Part shown: one piece after another, positions 6,783 through 13,147 of the stretch | How the letters are laid out: each line of letters starts with the position of its first letter | How positions within the stretch are numbered: the stretch's first letter is position 1 | Source of the DNA: Prolixibacteraceae bacterium | GTDB taxonomy: Bacteria; Bacteroidota; Bacteroidia; Bacteroidales; Prolixibacteraceae | Assembly (NCBI GenBank): GCA_019459485.1 | Contig: JAIBEZ010000007.1 | Span: forward strand, 19,642 to 83,641 | DNA length: 64,000 nt | Direction of reading: 5' to 3' | Program-made: the position numbers and the translations under genes | The notes under the pieces: model-generated | What the model was told of the DNA's origin: nothing | The model's input: only the letters and a program-made list of their open reading frames with translations | Databases searched by the model: none

Positions 6783-7139
6783 TTGTAAAGTAATTATTGA
6801 GTGTTCAAAAAATAACATATCACCGGTACCATGAATAGTCTGAACTGATAGAATCAGTTTCATTTTCAATACGCACAATACTGGTCTGAAAGATCCTCCC
6901 CGTCTATCTCCCGGCCTGATGAAACGTTGTAAAAACAACGAATCCGAAGAAAATAAAAAGCGATAAATCAAGAGTATGCGCTGTTTAAATACAGCAGTTT
7001 CAATTTCATGCAAAAGGTACAAAATAATTTACACATAATATAGTATACTTTAATTTTGTTTAATGTTATTTTTATTAATTTTTACAAATAAAATTTAATA
7101 AAGGAAGAATTTCAGGCCACTCTCACTTGCTATGATCAA
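6783..7139. other. Leader region of the helical-protein gene
   Basis: AT-rich DNA between the gene start (6782, minus strand) and the 21-bp array. It contains no other convincing gene. On the minus strand TACCTTTTGC near 7011-7020 is close to the phylum -7 consensus but has one extra T. 7023-7110 is strongly AT-rich, mostly A and T runs. Confidence 0.4.
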
Positions 7140-7391
7140 CTACCGGACTATTATTTTCAATTGCCGGTGCATGTTTAGCTACTTACGGTTAACCTTAACC
7201 GATCGACGATGCGCATTTATCACCTGCCGACTGACATTACTACAGCTTCGTTATTCATCTACCCAATGCCGGCTGACAACATTGCACCGCCGATGCACAT
7301 ATAGTAACTGCCGGTGCACATTATTTCACTGACGATGTCCATCTATCAACTGACGATGCATATCATTTCGCTGACGACTAAATTTCAGGAC
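7140..7391. repeat. 21-bp-period tandem array A, 12 units
   Basis: Units start at 7140 and every 21 bp to 7371 without any phase change. Examples: CTGCCGGTGCACATTATTTC (7308), CTGACGATGTCCATCTATCA (7329), CTGACGATGCATATCATTTC (7350). The conserved core is CTGmCG followed by GTGCA/ATGCA-like sequence; unit identity to neighbours varies widely, and the upstream units (7182, 7245) are strongly diverged. One possible extra unit precedes 7140. An open frame covers it on the plus strand (heptad with Cys-Arg), but the other arrays do not keep this peptide. It is not a CRISPR array: there are no distinct spacers. Confidence 0.85.
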
Positions 7392-7518
7392 AAAACACTT
7401 ACCATTTCCTATTTGCCCGAGGTCATTACAAAAATGCGCATGGGAGGAATGAGTACCCGGGGGAATTCAAAACCAACTCAATAAAAAGAAGGAAGATTAT
7501 TGGGTATTGAAGAATAAT

Positions 7519-7598
7519 AAAATGCCCTTCCCATTGTGGATTTTGCTTGCAAAAAATGTTTCAAAAATTCCGCAATTGTTTTTCAGGAAAAGATTATA
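7519..7598. repeat. Dispersed 80-bp repeat, copy 2
   Basis: AAAATGCCCTTCCCATTGTG, TTTTGCTTGCAAAAAATG and TTTTTCAGGAAAAGATTATA in order, over 80 percent alike to 5152-5230. One frame gives a short hydrophobic peptide (PFPLWILLAKNVSKIPQLFF) but the copies do not keep it. Confidence 0.7.
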
Positions 7599-7640
7599 AC
7601 GAAAGAAACGCTTAAGAAAAACATTTGAATTGCATCAAAT

Positions 7641-7669
7641 TTTGTAGCTGAAGAATATCACTACATTTG
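7641..7669 (+). promoter_or_regulatory. Promoter of the small antitoxin gene
   Basis: TTTG at 7641-7644 and TACATTTG at 7662-7669 (TAnnTTTG), 17 bp apart, 48 bp before the ATG at 7717. Spacing is slightly shorter than the usual 19-23 bp. Confidence 0.5.
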
Positions 7670-7716
7670 TAGCAGATGAATTTCTGTGATAAAAGTAAAT
7701 TTCAGAATATCCTATT

Positions 7717-7893
7717 ATGAGAACAAAAGAAACAAAAGAGACTAAAAATCTACAGACTCCCGGAGAACAACTACCAGATAAAGTATTGGCTAAGCTGGTT
7801 AAAGATGCAGAAAAGGGTCCATTTATAACATTTGAAGAGCATCATAAAAAAATGGATAAATGGATACAAGAAAACTACAGTAATCTTATCTGA
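7717..7893 (+). CDS. Small ParD-like antitoxin
   Basis: A 58-residue hydrophilic protein with a Lys/Glu/Thr-rich start (MRTKETKETKN) and the C-terminal GPFITFEEHHKKMDKWIQENY, a segment often seen in small Bacteroidota antitoxins in front of ParE-like toxins. A TAnnTTTG promoter lies upstream. A toxin C-terminal fragment overlaps its stop codon (7890-7997), so the partner has lost nearly all its length and this gene is an orphan remnant. Assignment is by pattern and context. Confidence 0.6.
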   Translation: MRTKETKETKNLQTPGEQLPDKVLAKLVKDAEKGPFITFEEHHKKMDKWIQENYSNLI

Positions 7894-7997
7894 TCATCTA
7901 TCGCATTGCTCCTGTTCGAATAGAAGTTCTCCGGGTATTCCATTCGAGTATTTGTACTACCTCCCGGATTCGATCGGTACGAAAAATTAAAGTTTAG
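7890..7997 (+). pseudogene. ParE-like toxin, C-terminal fragment only
   Basis: A frame overlapping the antitoxin stop encodes IYRIAPVRIEVLRVFHSS, the typical final strand of ParE/RelE toxins (YRI....IEILRVFH), and ends with TAG at 7995. The N-terminal two thirds of the toxin are missing between the antitoxin and this fragment, so an internal deletion fused the two. Confidence 0.6.
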
Positions 7998-8029
7998 CTC
8001 CCGCAATTGGCAACAATACAGCTCAGCAA

Positions 8030-8062
8030 AGTGGGAGCGCGACTTTAAGTCGCACCCCCACT
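8030..8062. repeat. 33-bp palindromic repeat, copy 2 of 4
   Basis: AGTGGGAGCGCGACTTTAAG then TCGCACCCCCACT, same as the copies at 8850 and 10289. It lies directly upstream of the HicBA promoter. Confidence 0.9.
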
Positions 8063-8091
8063 AATTTAAAGAAAAGGTGTCGTCCAATCAT

Positions 8092-8122
8092 TTTGAGCAA
8101 GCAAATTCTTTTGATACCTTTG
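8092..8122 (+). promoter_or_regulatory. HicBA promoter
   Basis: TTTG at 8092-8095, a 19-bp spacer and TACCTTTG at 8115-8122 match the Bacteroidota TTTG-N19-TAnnTTTG consensus exactly. The position rules out the longer HicB frame that would start at GTG 8077 and supports the ATG at 8137. Confidence 0.75.
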
Positions 8123-8136
8123 AAAAAAAGAAAAAG

Positions 8137-8361
8137 ATGGAAAAGATTATTAGCTTACATATTGAGAAACTTCCGGAAGGATATTATTTGGCTACTTCTG
8201 ATGATGTTCAGGGCTTGGTTGCCCAAGGCAGGACAATTGCCGAAACCATTGAAATAGCCAGAGATATTGCAAAAAAACTGATTGAAGCCAGTGAAGGACA
8301 AATTGCAATGTTGCCCGGATTATCAGATAACTTTGATTATCCAATTTTAATAGGAGTTTAA
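8137..8361 (+). CDS. hicB: HicB-type antitoxin
   Basis: 74 residues from the ATG at 8137 (MEKIISLHIEKLPEGYYLAT). The pattern SLHIEKLPEGYYLATSDDVQ then GLVAQGRTIAETIEIARDIA is the degenerate RNase H-like HicB fold. It neutralises the HicA mRNA nuclease encoded 2 bp downstream. Gene order HicB-HicA is the inverse of the E. coli one but common. It lacks an obvious C-terminal DNA-binding domain, so autoregulation, if any, must use the short C-terminus. The module appears complete, unlike its neighbours. Confidence 0.85.
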   Translation: MEKIISLHIEKLPEGYYLATSDDVQGLVAQGRTIAETIEIARDIAKKLIEASEGQIAMLPGLSDNFDYPILIGV

Positions 8362-8363
8362 AA

Positions 8364-8591
8364 ATGGGTCGGCTATCAGGTTTTAGGTATCGCGATATCA
8401 TTAAAAAACTTAAAAGAGCTGGGTTTGAATTTTACCGGCAAGCTGCAGGCAGCCATGAAATTTGGTACAATCCATTAACGAACAAATATACCACCATTCC
8501 AAATCATTCAGGCGATATGCCTGAAGGTACACTAAAGGCTATTTTAACCCAGGCGAATATTTCAATTTCTGATTTTCTGGAAAAATTGTAA
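8364..8591 (+). CDS. hicA: HicA mRNA interferase toxin
   Basis: 75 residues with the full HicA double-stranded-RNA-binding-like fold: FRYRDIIKKLKRAGFEFYRQ, then the catalytic His in GSHEIWYN, then TIPNHSGDMPEGTLKAILTQ and the terminal helix ISISDFLEKL. It cleaves mRNA when not bound by HicB. It is preceded by hicB with a 2-bp gap. A fragment of the helical-protein family abuts its 3' end on the opposite strand. Confidence 0.9.
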   Translation: MGRLSGFRYRDIIKKLKRAGFEFYRQAAGSHEIWYNPLTNKYTTIPNHSGDMPEGTLKAILTQANISISDFLEKL

Positions 8592-8849
8592 TTCCAACCT
8601 TTTCTGTTTTCCATTTCTGGTTCCTATGGTATTCGTTGTAAAAATCGGCATGTGCGAACTGGTAAGGCATCAGCAAAACATCCATCTCATTCTTTAACAA
8701 GGCATCAATCGTATTAAAAGTATCGTTTATATTTCCGGTCGATACTTTTGATGTACCAGTTGCTACCCGCTTTTGAGGAATAGAAGCTTTAAAATTGGTT
8801 AATACAATACCCATTGCCTCGTATTCTGCAGCTATTTCATGTCGTTGCA
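8589..8849 (-). pseudogene. Truncated copy of the helical-protein gene (C-terminal half)
   Basis: The minus strand encodes AAEYEAMGIVLTNFKASIPQ, KRVATGTSKVSTGNIN, DALLKNEMDVLL and ADFYNEYH, matching the C-terminal half of the protein at 6096-6782 (NALLSDFNLAIPQKRAAN, TKVSTGNIGE, KGEIDVL, PDFYKAY). The N-terminal half is missing: homology stops at the 33-bp palindrome (8850-8882). The frame stays open into the hicA gene, so its true C-terminus was also replaced. A stronger sequence match to the fragment at 10079 suggests both came from one second paralogue. Confidence 0.8.
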
Positions 8850-8882
8850 AGTGGGAGCGCGACTTTAAGTCGCACCCCCACT
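8850..8882. repeat. 33-bp palindromic repeat, copy 3 of 4
   Basis: Same sequence as the copy at 8030. It marks the exact point where homology to the helical-protein gene is cut off. Confidence 0.9.
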
Positions 8883-9066
8883 GAGATTACGCAATTCGCT
8901 GGCGTTTGAATCTTCCGAGTGAGACTTCGAACGCTCAGTCAAACGCCTGTCGAAATTGGGTAACTGAGCCTGTCGACGTTATAGATTACAGAAAAGCATG
9001 AAGTAGTTTTTGAGTCGAAATAAACTATGAACACAGCCTGCCCCGAGTATCTGGGGTTTTAAAAAA
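8883..9066. repeat. Mosaic of small repeats
   Basis: No gene is seen. The stretch holds inverted GCGTTTGA/TCAAACGC pieces (near 8900 and 8938), an ACTGAGCCTGTCGACG core related to the repeat at 3443, and at about 8990-9050 a diverged piece of the sequence that follows the 80-bp repeat (TTTTTGAGTCG.AATAA and GAACACAGCCTGCC). Confidence 0.5.
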
Positions 9067-9128
9067 GGAACACGGATAAAATTTATAAAATCAGTGACTA
9101 TCCGTTTAATCAGTGTCATCTGTGTTCC
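9067..9128. repeat. GGAACACGGAT palindromic repeat
   Basis: GGAACACGGAT at the left and ATCTGTGTTCC at the right bracket internal ATCAGTG and ATCCG(T)TTAATC pieces. Repeats of this ACACGGAT type are common in Bacteroidota intergenic DNA. Confidence 0.65.
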
Positions 9129-9167
9129 AAAGGCTGAACTCAAGTGTAATTTACACATCGGATTTAT

Positions 9168-9175
9168 TATCTTTG
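9168..9175 (+). promoter_or_regulatory. Bacteroidota -7 element of the VapBC-like module
   Basis: TATCTTTG matches TAnnTTTG, 48 bp before the antitoxin ATG at 9223. TGTAATTTACA at 9146-9156 just upstream is palindromic and could be an operator for the antitoxin; this is inference. Confidence 0.5.
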
Positions 9176-9222
9176 CTAATGAGTATTGAAAAAGTACAAA
9201 TAAAAGTTTAATATCTCTAATA

Positions 9223-9480
9223 ATGAATAGAATGGATACAATAACAATAAAAATCGAAGGCCGTGAAAATGTTTCTTTCTTCATTAGCCTTCTTGAAAAA
9301 TTCAATTTTATAAAGGAAATAACTGTCAATAAGAAAAAGGCATTGCACAATAAAAGCGTTGAAGAGGCTCCCATTGAATGGGCCGAGAAGCACCCTTCAA
9401 TTGATGATTTTACCGGAATCTGGAGTGATCATTCCATTACACTCAATGATATAAGAACCAAAGGATGGAAAAGGAATTAA
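9223..9480 (+). CDS. VapB-like antitoxin
   Basis: 85 residues. The N-terminus MDTITIKIEGRENVSFFISL is a short strand-helix segment, the middle is basic (VNKKKALHNK) and the C-terminus WSDHSITLNDIRTKGWKRN has the aromatic/basic character of toxin-binding tails. The PIN-domain toxin begins 16 bp before its stop codon, which gives the typical antitoxin-toxin overlap. The protein is called an antitoxin from gene order and size; its DNA-binding fold is not certain. Confidence 0.75.
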   Translation: MNRMDTITIKIEGRENVSFFISLLEKFNFIKEITVNKKKALHNKSVEEAPIEWAEKHPSIDDFTGIWSDHSITLNDIRTKGWKRN

Positions 9481-9875
9481 TCCTTTGCGATACAAATATT
9501 TTTATTTCCTGGTTTAGGGGTGATTTAGAAACACTTACAAGGATTAAACTCATTGGTCTCGAAAATATTTTAATTCCATCAGTTACGGTAATGGAATTGT
9601 TGCAAGGAACCCGGAACAAGACCGAATCAATGCAATTAAAGAAAAAACTTAAAGCATATCACGTCATACATTTCAATGAGATAACGTCGAAGCTCACCAT
9701 TGAGTTAATTGAACAATTCAGATTAAGTCATGGATTGCTTATACCTGATGCAATAATTGCTGCAACAGCTATTACATTCAATCTCAAACTTTTCACATAC
9801 AATCTAAAAGACTTTAAGTTCATTCCAGGTATTCAGTTATACCAATATGATGGTTCAAATTATCCTATTGATTGA
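9465..9875 (+). CDS. vapC: VapC-type PIN-domain ribonuclease toxin
   Basis: 136 residues. LILCDTNIFISWF carries the first catalytic Asp, VTVMELLQG the conserved Glu, and LIPDAIIAATAITFNLKLFT the second Asp plus the family's helix; KDFKFIPGIQLY is the usual C-terminal strand. It is a Mg-dependent RNase that, by family knowledge, cuts tRNA or rRNA when free of its antitoxin. It overlaps the antitoxin gene by 16 bp. All catalytic acids are present, so this module looks intact. Confidence 0.9.
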   Translation: MEKELILCDTNIFISWFRGDLETLTRIKLIGLENILIPSVTVMELLQGTRNKTESMQLKKKLKAYHVIHFNEITSKLTIELIEQFRLSHGLLIPDAIIAATAITFNLKLFTYNLKDFKFIPGIQLYQYDGSNYPID

Positions 9876-9942
9876 AAAAGTACTGTGAATCCCCTACCCT
9901 GCGAAGCCCTCAAAAATACAGCACTGTGGTGATGAATTATGT

Positions 9943-10006
9943 ATGGATTCTGCTTACACAAAATGTTTCAAAAATTCTGCAACTGTTTTTCAGGAAAAAG
10001 ATGAAC
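9943..10006. repeat. Dispersed 80-bp repeat, copy 3 (partial)
   Basis: GTATGGATTCTGCTTACAC, AAAATGTTTCAAAAATTCTG and TTTTTCAGGAAAAAGATGAA in order. It lacks the first 15-20 bp of the copies at 5152 and 7519. Confidence 0.65.
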
Positions 10007-10050
10007 ACAGCCTGCCCGCCTTTGAAAAGGATAAGAATTTAATCAGAATT

Positions 10051-10083
10051 AGTAAGGTTTTCACTCAAAGTGAAGCCCTTACT
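10051..10083. terminator. Terminator-like hairpin beside helical-family remnant
   Basis: AGTAAGGTTTTCACT and AGTGAAGCCCTTACT pair around CAA. It sits at the 3' end of the minus-strand remnant (10079-10284) and resembles the hairpin at 5107-5141, which is also followed by CAATTAAC-AAATGC; this suggests that hairpin, gene tail and 80-bp repeat once formed one unit. Confidence 0.6.
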
Positions 10084-10284
10084 TGCCAATTAACCAAATG
10101 CAATTAATCTGCCTCTGGGTCATCCGTTTTTGCCTTGCGGTTTCCTCCCGTGTCAACAATCGGTATTCGTTGTAAAAATCGGCATGTGTAAACTGGTAAG
10201 GCATCAGCAAAACATCCATCTCATTCTTTAACAAGGCATCAATCGTATTAAAAGTATCGTTTATATTTCCGGTCGATACTTCCC
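10079..10284 (-). pseudogene. Second truncated copy of the helical-protein gene
   Basis: The minus strand encodes VSTGNINDTFNTIDALLKNE, MDVLLMPYQF.HADFYNEYR and then a different tail (LLTREETARQKRMTQRQINC) with a stop at 10079-10081. It is nearly identical to the fragment at 8589-8849 over about 110 bp and homologous to 6096-6782. Only about 67 codons are left; the 5' side ends a few bases before the 33-bp palindrome (10289-10321), just as in the other fragment. Confidence 0.8.
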
Positions 10285-10288
10285 AACA

Positions 10289-10321
10289 AGTGGGAGCGCG
10301 ACTTTAAGTCGCACCCCCACT
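10289..10321. repeat. 33-bp palindromic repeat, copy 4 of 4
   Basis: Same sequence as the copies at 8030 and 8850. It again lies at the truncation point of a helical-family fragment. Confidence 0.9.
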
Positions 10322-10356
10322 GATTTGAAGTGGGTAAAATGAAGCAAGTATTTTCA

Positions 10357-10465
10357 GGTGCAGAGCACCGTTAAAATTTGTAGTATATAGGTTACAATAC
10401 ACACAAAAGGTGCAGAGCACCGGAATATAGGCACCATCTGTAGCGTAAGATATAACTTACACAAA
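10357..10465. repeat. GGTGCAGAGCACCG repeat, two units
   Basis: The 14-bp palindrome GGTGCAGAGCACCG occurs at 10357 and 10409. Each is followed by a TGTAG element and an ACACAAAA end, giving a 52-bp period. It lies between the island and gmd. No gene is present from 10322 to 10564. Confidence 0.75.
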
Positions 10466-10564
10466 AAACAATACTAAACAAAAATTTATTTTCACTGTTA
10501 CCTTGGTCATTGGACTAATTTTAAGAGGCAATAATTATATTTACAATACTCAAAACAAACTTAC

Positions 10565-11722
10565 ATGACACAAAAAACTGCCCTTATTACCGGTGTTACC
10601 GGACAAGATGGTGCTTACCTAAGTGAGTACCTGCTGAAGAAAGGATACATGGTTCACGGTATCAAACGTCGTTCATCCATGTTCAACACTGAAAGGATCG
10701 ATCATATCTACGAAGATCCGCATGTTGAAAACCGACATTTCAAACTTCATTACGGCGATCTGACCGACAGTATGAACCTGACCCGCATCATTCAGGAGAC
10801 ACAGCCGGACGAAATATACAACCTTGCTGCCATGAGCCACGTGGCGGTTAGTTTCGAAACTCCTGAATATACAGGAAATGCCGACGGACTTGGAACACTG
10901 CGTATTCTTGAAGCAGTGCGTTTGCTCGGATTGATCCAGAAAACCCGCATCTACCAGGCCTCTACTTCCGAACTCTACGGAATGGTTCAGGAAGTTCCGC
11001 AAACAGAAAGAACACCTTTTTACCCGCGCTCGCCTTATGCTGTTGCAAAAATGTACGCCTACTGGATCACTGTAAACTACCGCGAAGCATATAAGATGCA
11101 CGCCAGCAACGGTATTTTATTCAACCACGAATCGCCCATCCGCGGTGAAACCTTTGTAACCCGTAAGATTACCAGAGCCCTTAGCCGTATTGCATTGGGC
11201 ATGCAGGAACAGGTATTTTTAGGCAACCTTTCATCGAAACGCGACTGGGGTCATGCCAAAGACTATGTGAAAGCCATGTACCTGATCCTTCAGCAAGATC
11301 AACCGGACGACTATGTGATTGCAACGGGTATCACTACCACTATCCGCGACTTTATTAAATTGTCGTGTGCCGAAATAGGACTTGAAATGAGCTTTACCGG
11401 AGAAGGCGCCGACGAAAAAGGAACCATCACTGCAATCGATGAAAAACTATTCATTGAAAAAGTGGGCGAACGATACCTGGGAGGCATAAAATCCCGCATG
11501 GCTTCTTCAACAATTGTTGCAGTTGACCCCAAATATTTCCGCCCAACAGAAGTCGATCTGCTAATCGGCGATCCTACCAAATCAAAAACAAAATTGGGAT
11601 GGGAACCACAGTACGATCTTCAGGGATTGGTGACCGACATGATGCAATCAGACATCAAACTGATGAAAAAAGATGCATGGCTGCGTGAAGGCGGGTATAG
11701 AACGCTGAATTATTTCGAATAA
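10565..11722 (+). CDS. gmd: GDP-mannose 4,6-dehydratase
   Basis: 385 residues, full length. [20 protein letters not shown] is the NADP-binding motif; [23 protein letters not shown] and [13 protein letters not shown] are Gmd signatures, and STSELYG plus the YAVAK segment supply the Ser/Glu and Tyr-Lys catalytic residues. It converts GDP-D-mannose to GDP-4-keto-6-deoxymannose, the first step to GDP-L-fucose, in the cytoplasm. fcl follows after a repeat-derived spacer and does the next steps. A 70-residue region with [20 protein letters not shown] is an extension seen in the Bacteroidota form. Unlike its neighbours the gene has no repeat insert. Confidence 0.97.
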   Translation: MTQKTALITGVTGQDGAYLSEYLLKKGYMVHGIKRRSSMFNTERIDHIYEDPHVENRHFKLHYGDLTDSMNLTRIIQETQPDEIYNLAAMSHVAVSFETPEYTGNADGLGTLRILEAVRLLGLIQKTRIYQASTSELYGMVQEVPQTERTPFYPRSPYAVAKMYAYWITVNYREAYKMHASNGILFNHESPIRGETFVTRKITRALSRIALGMQEQVFLGNLSSKRDWGHAKDYVKAMYLILQQDQPDDYVIATGITTTIRDFIKLSCAEIGLEMSFTGEGADEKGTITAIDEKLFIEKVGERYLGGIKSRMASSTIVAVDPKYFRPTEVDLLIGDPTKSKTKLGWEPQYDLQGLVTDMMQSDIKLMKKDAWLREGGYRTLNYFE

Positions 11723-11732
11723 AAAATAATTT

Positions 11733-11940
11733 CACGGATGTCGAGCGGGCGACAAGGCGATTTGGCGACGAGGAGAATGGGAGACGAGGAGACAGGGAGA
11801 CGAGGAGACGAGGAGAAATAGAGATAAAACATCATTATCACTTCATAATTTCAATAATCAATTCACCCGAAAAATGGTATCATTAACCCGCACCATCGCC
11901 CTGTCGCCTTGTCGCCTTTTCGCCTTTTCGCCCTGTCGAA
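11733..11940. mobile_element. Empty derivative of the four-helix-bundle element
   Basis: Starts with CACGGAT, carries a left arm of GGAGACGA-type 8-mers, the segment GAGATAAAACATCATTATCA, then AATCAATTCACCCGAAAAAT and a right arm of CGCCTTGT/CGCCTTTT 8-mers in inverted orientation. Left leader and right end match the element at 13148-13699, but the coding region is missing except for the last nine or so codons (I-N-S-P-E-K-W). It is therefore an internally deleted copy. It fills the gmd-fcl gap. Confidence 0.75.
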
Positions 11941-11971
11941 ACACCCCAGATAATCATAAATAATACAAATA

Positions 11972-13144
11972 ATGAAACACTCTAGTAAGATATATATCGC
12001 TGGTCATCGCGGCCTCGTGGGCTCTGCCCTATGGAAAAACCTTCAATCGAAAGGATACATCAATCTGATTGGAAGAACACTCGATGAATTAGATCTGATG
12101 GACACCAAAGCAGTCAACAGTTTCTTTGAAACGGAAAAGCCTGAATATGTTATTCTCGCGGCTGCCAAAGTAGGCGGTATTGTTGCCAACAACACCTATC
12201 GCGGACAGTTCATCTACGAAAATCTGATGATTCAGAACAACGTAATACATGCAGCTTACCTGAACAAAGTTACGAAACTGCTTTTTCTCGGCAGCACCTG
12301 CATCTACCCGCGTGACGCGCCGCAACCCATGCCCGAAGATTGTTTACTGACTGGTCCGCTCGAATACACCAACGAGCCTTATGCAATTGCCAAAATCGCC
12401 GGAATAAAACTGTGCGAAAGCTACAACCTGCAATACGGCACCAATTTCATTTCGGTGATGCCTACCAACCTTTACGGACCAAATGACAATTTCGATCTTG
12501 AAAAATCGCATGTATTGCCAGCCATGGTTCGAAAAATGCACCTGGGCAAATGTCTGGAAGAAAACAACTGGGATGCCATTCGCGAAGATCTGAACAAACG
12601 CCCAATCGAAGGAATCAATGGAGACGAGGCGACAGGGAGAAAAGGAGACGGGGCGAATGGTAATGAAGAAATACTCAATATTCTTGAAAAATATGGAATT
12701 CGCCTCACCAATTCGCCCACTCGCCCACTCGCCCACTCGCCCAGTCTCCCACTCGCCCAGTCGGTTTCGGTCGAGCTATGGGGAACCGGTGCTCCTTTCC
12801 GCGAGTTTCTGTGGAGCGAAGAAATGGCCGATGCCTGCGTCTTCCTGATGGAGAACGTTGACTTTCAGGATGCAATTCGTGAAAATTCGTCTTCAATTCG
12901 TGAAATTCGTAATTCACACATCAACATCGGCACCGGCATTGAAATTACCATTCGTGATCTGGCCAATCTCATCAAAGAAAAAGTCGGATTCAGGGGTGAA
13001 CTGGTATTCAACACCTCAAAACCCGATGGCACCATGCGCAAACTGACCGATCCGTCCAAACTACATTCACTTGGCTGGCACCATCAGATCGAAATTGATG
13101 AAGGAATTAGCCGGTTATACGACTGGTATCTTAATCAGAAATAA
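11972..13144 (+). CDS. fcl: GDP-L-fucose synthase with repeat-derived inserts
   Basis: 390 residues against a usual 310-355. IYIAGHRGLVGSALWKNL is the NADPH-binding motif; FLGSTCIYPRDAPQPMPED has the catalytic Ser and Cys region and YAIAK the Tyr-Lys pair; SHVLPAMVRKMH and WGTGAPFREFLWSEEMADA are standard. It epimerises and reduces GDP-4-keto-6-deoxymannose to GDP-L-fucose, completing the pathway begun by gmd. Odd: the loop after RPIEGING and the loop before SVSVELWGTG are extended by translated 8-bp repeats (residues about 215-230 and 245-268), flanking the native NEEILNILEKYGI helix. The frame is kept, so the enzyme may be functional with enlarged loops. Confidence 0.93.
   Translation: MKHSSKIYIAGHRGLVGSALWKNLQSKGYINLIGRTLDELDLMDTKAVNSFFETEKPEYVILAAAKVGGIVANNTYRGQFIYENLMIQNNVIHAAYLNKVTKLLFLGSTCIYPRDAPQPMPEDCLLTGPLEYTNEPYAIAKIAGIKLCESYNLQYGTNFISVMPTNLYGPNDNFDLEKSHVLPAMVRKMHLGKCLEENNWDAIREDLNKRPIEGINGDEATGRKGDGANGNEEILNILEKYGIRLTNSPTRPLAHSPSLPLAQSVSVELWGTGAPFREFLWSEEMADACVFLMENVDFQDAIRENSSSIREIRNSHINIGTGIEITIRDLANLIKEKVGFRGELVFNTSKPDGTMRKLTDPSKLHSLGWHHQIEIDEGISRLYDWYLNQK
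12618..12762. repeat. Inverted 8-bp tandem repeats inside fcl
   Basis: On the left GGAGACGAGGCGACAGGGAG and on the right CTCGCCCACTCGCCCACTCG: 8-mers in inverted orientation, as in the elements at 11733 and 13148. Between them lies about 40 bp of native fcl sequence. The added lengths keep the reading frame. Confidence 0.75.
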
Positions 13145-13147
13145 TTT

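Noticed and set aside
6783..7022. N-terminal extension of the helical protein
   Set aside because: The extra 80 residues are of odd composition and not shared by the paralogue at 31891, which aligns from the internal ATG.
7132..7332. Open frame over array A encoding a Cys-Arg heptad repeat
   Set aside because: A 21-bp period keeps any frame in register, so an open frame is a by-product; the last units contain no continuation and arrays B and C encode unrelated heptads.
8077..8136. Longer HicB starting at GTG 8077
   Set aside because: The best promoter of the window (8092-8122) lies within that extension, so it would not be in the transcript.
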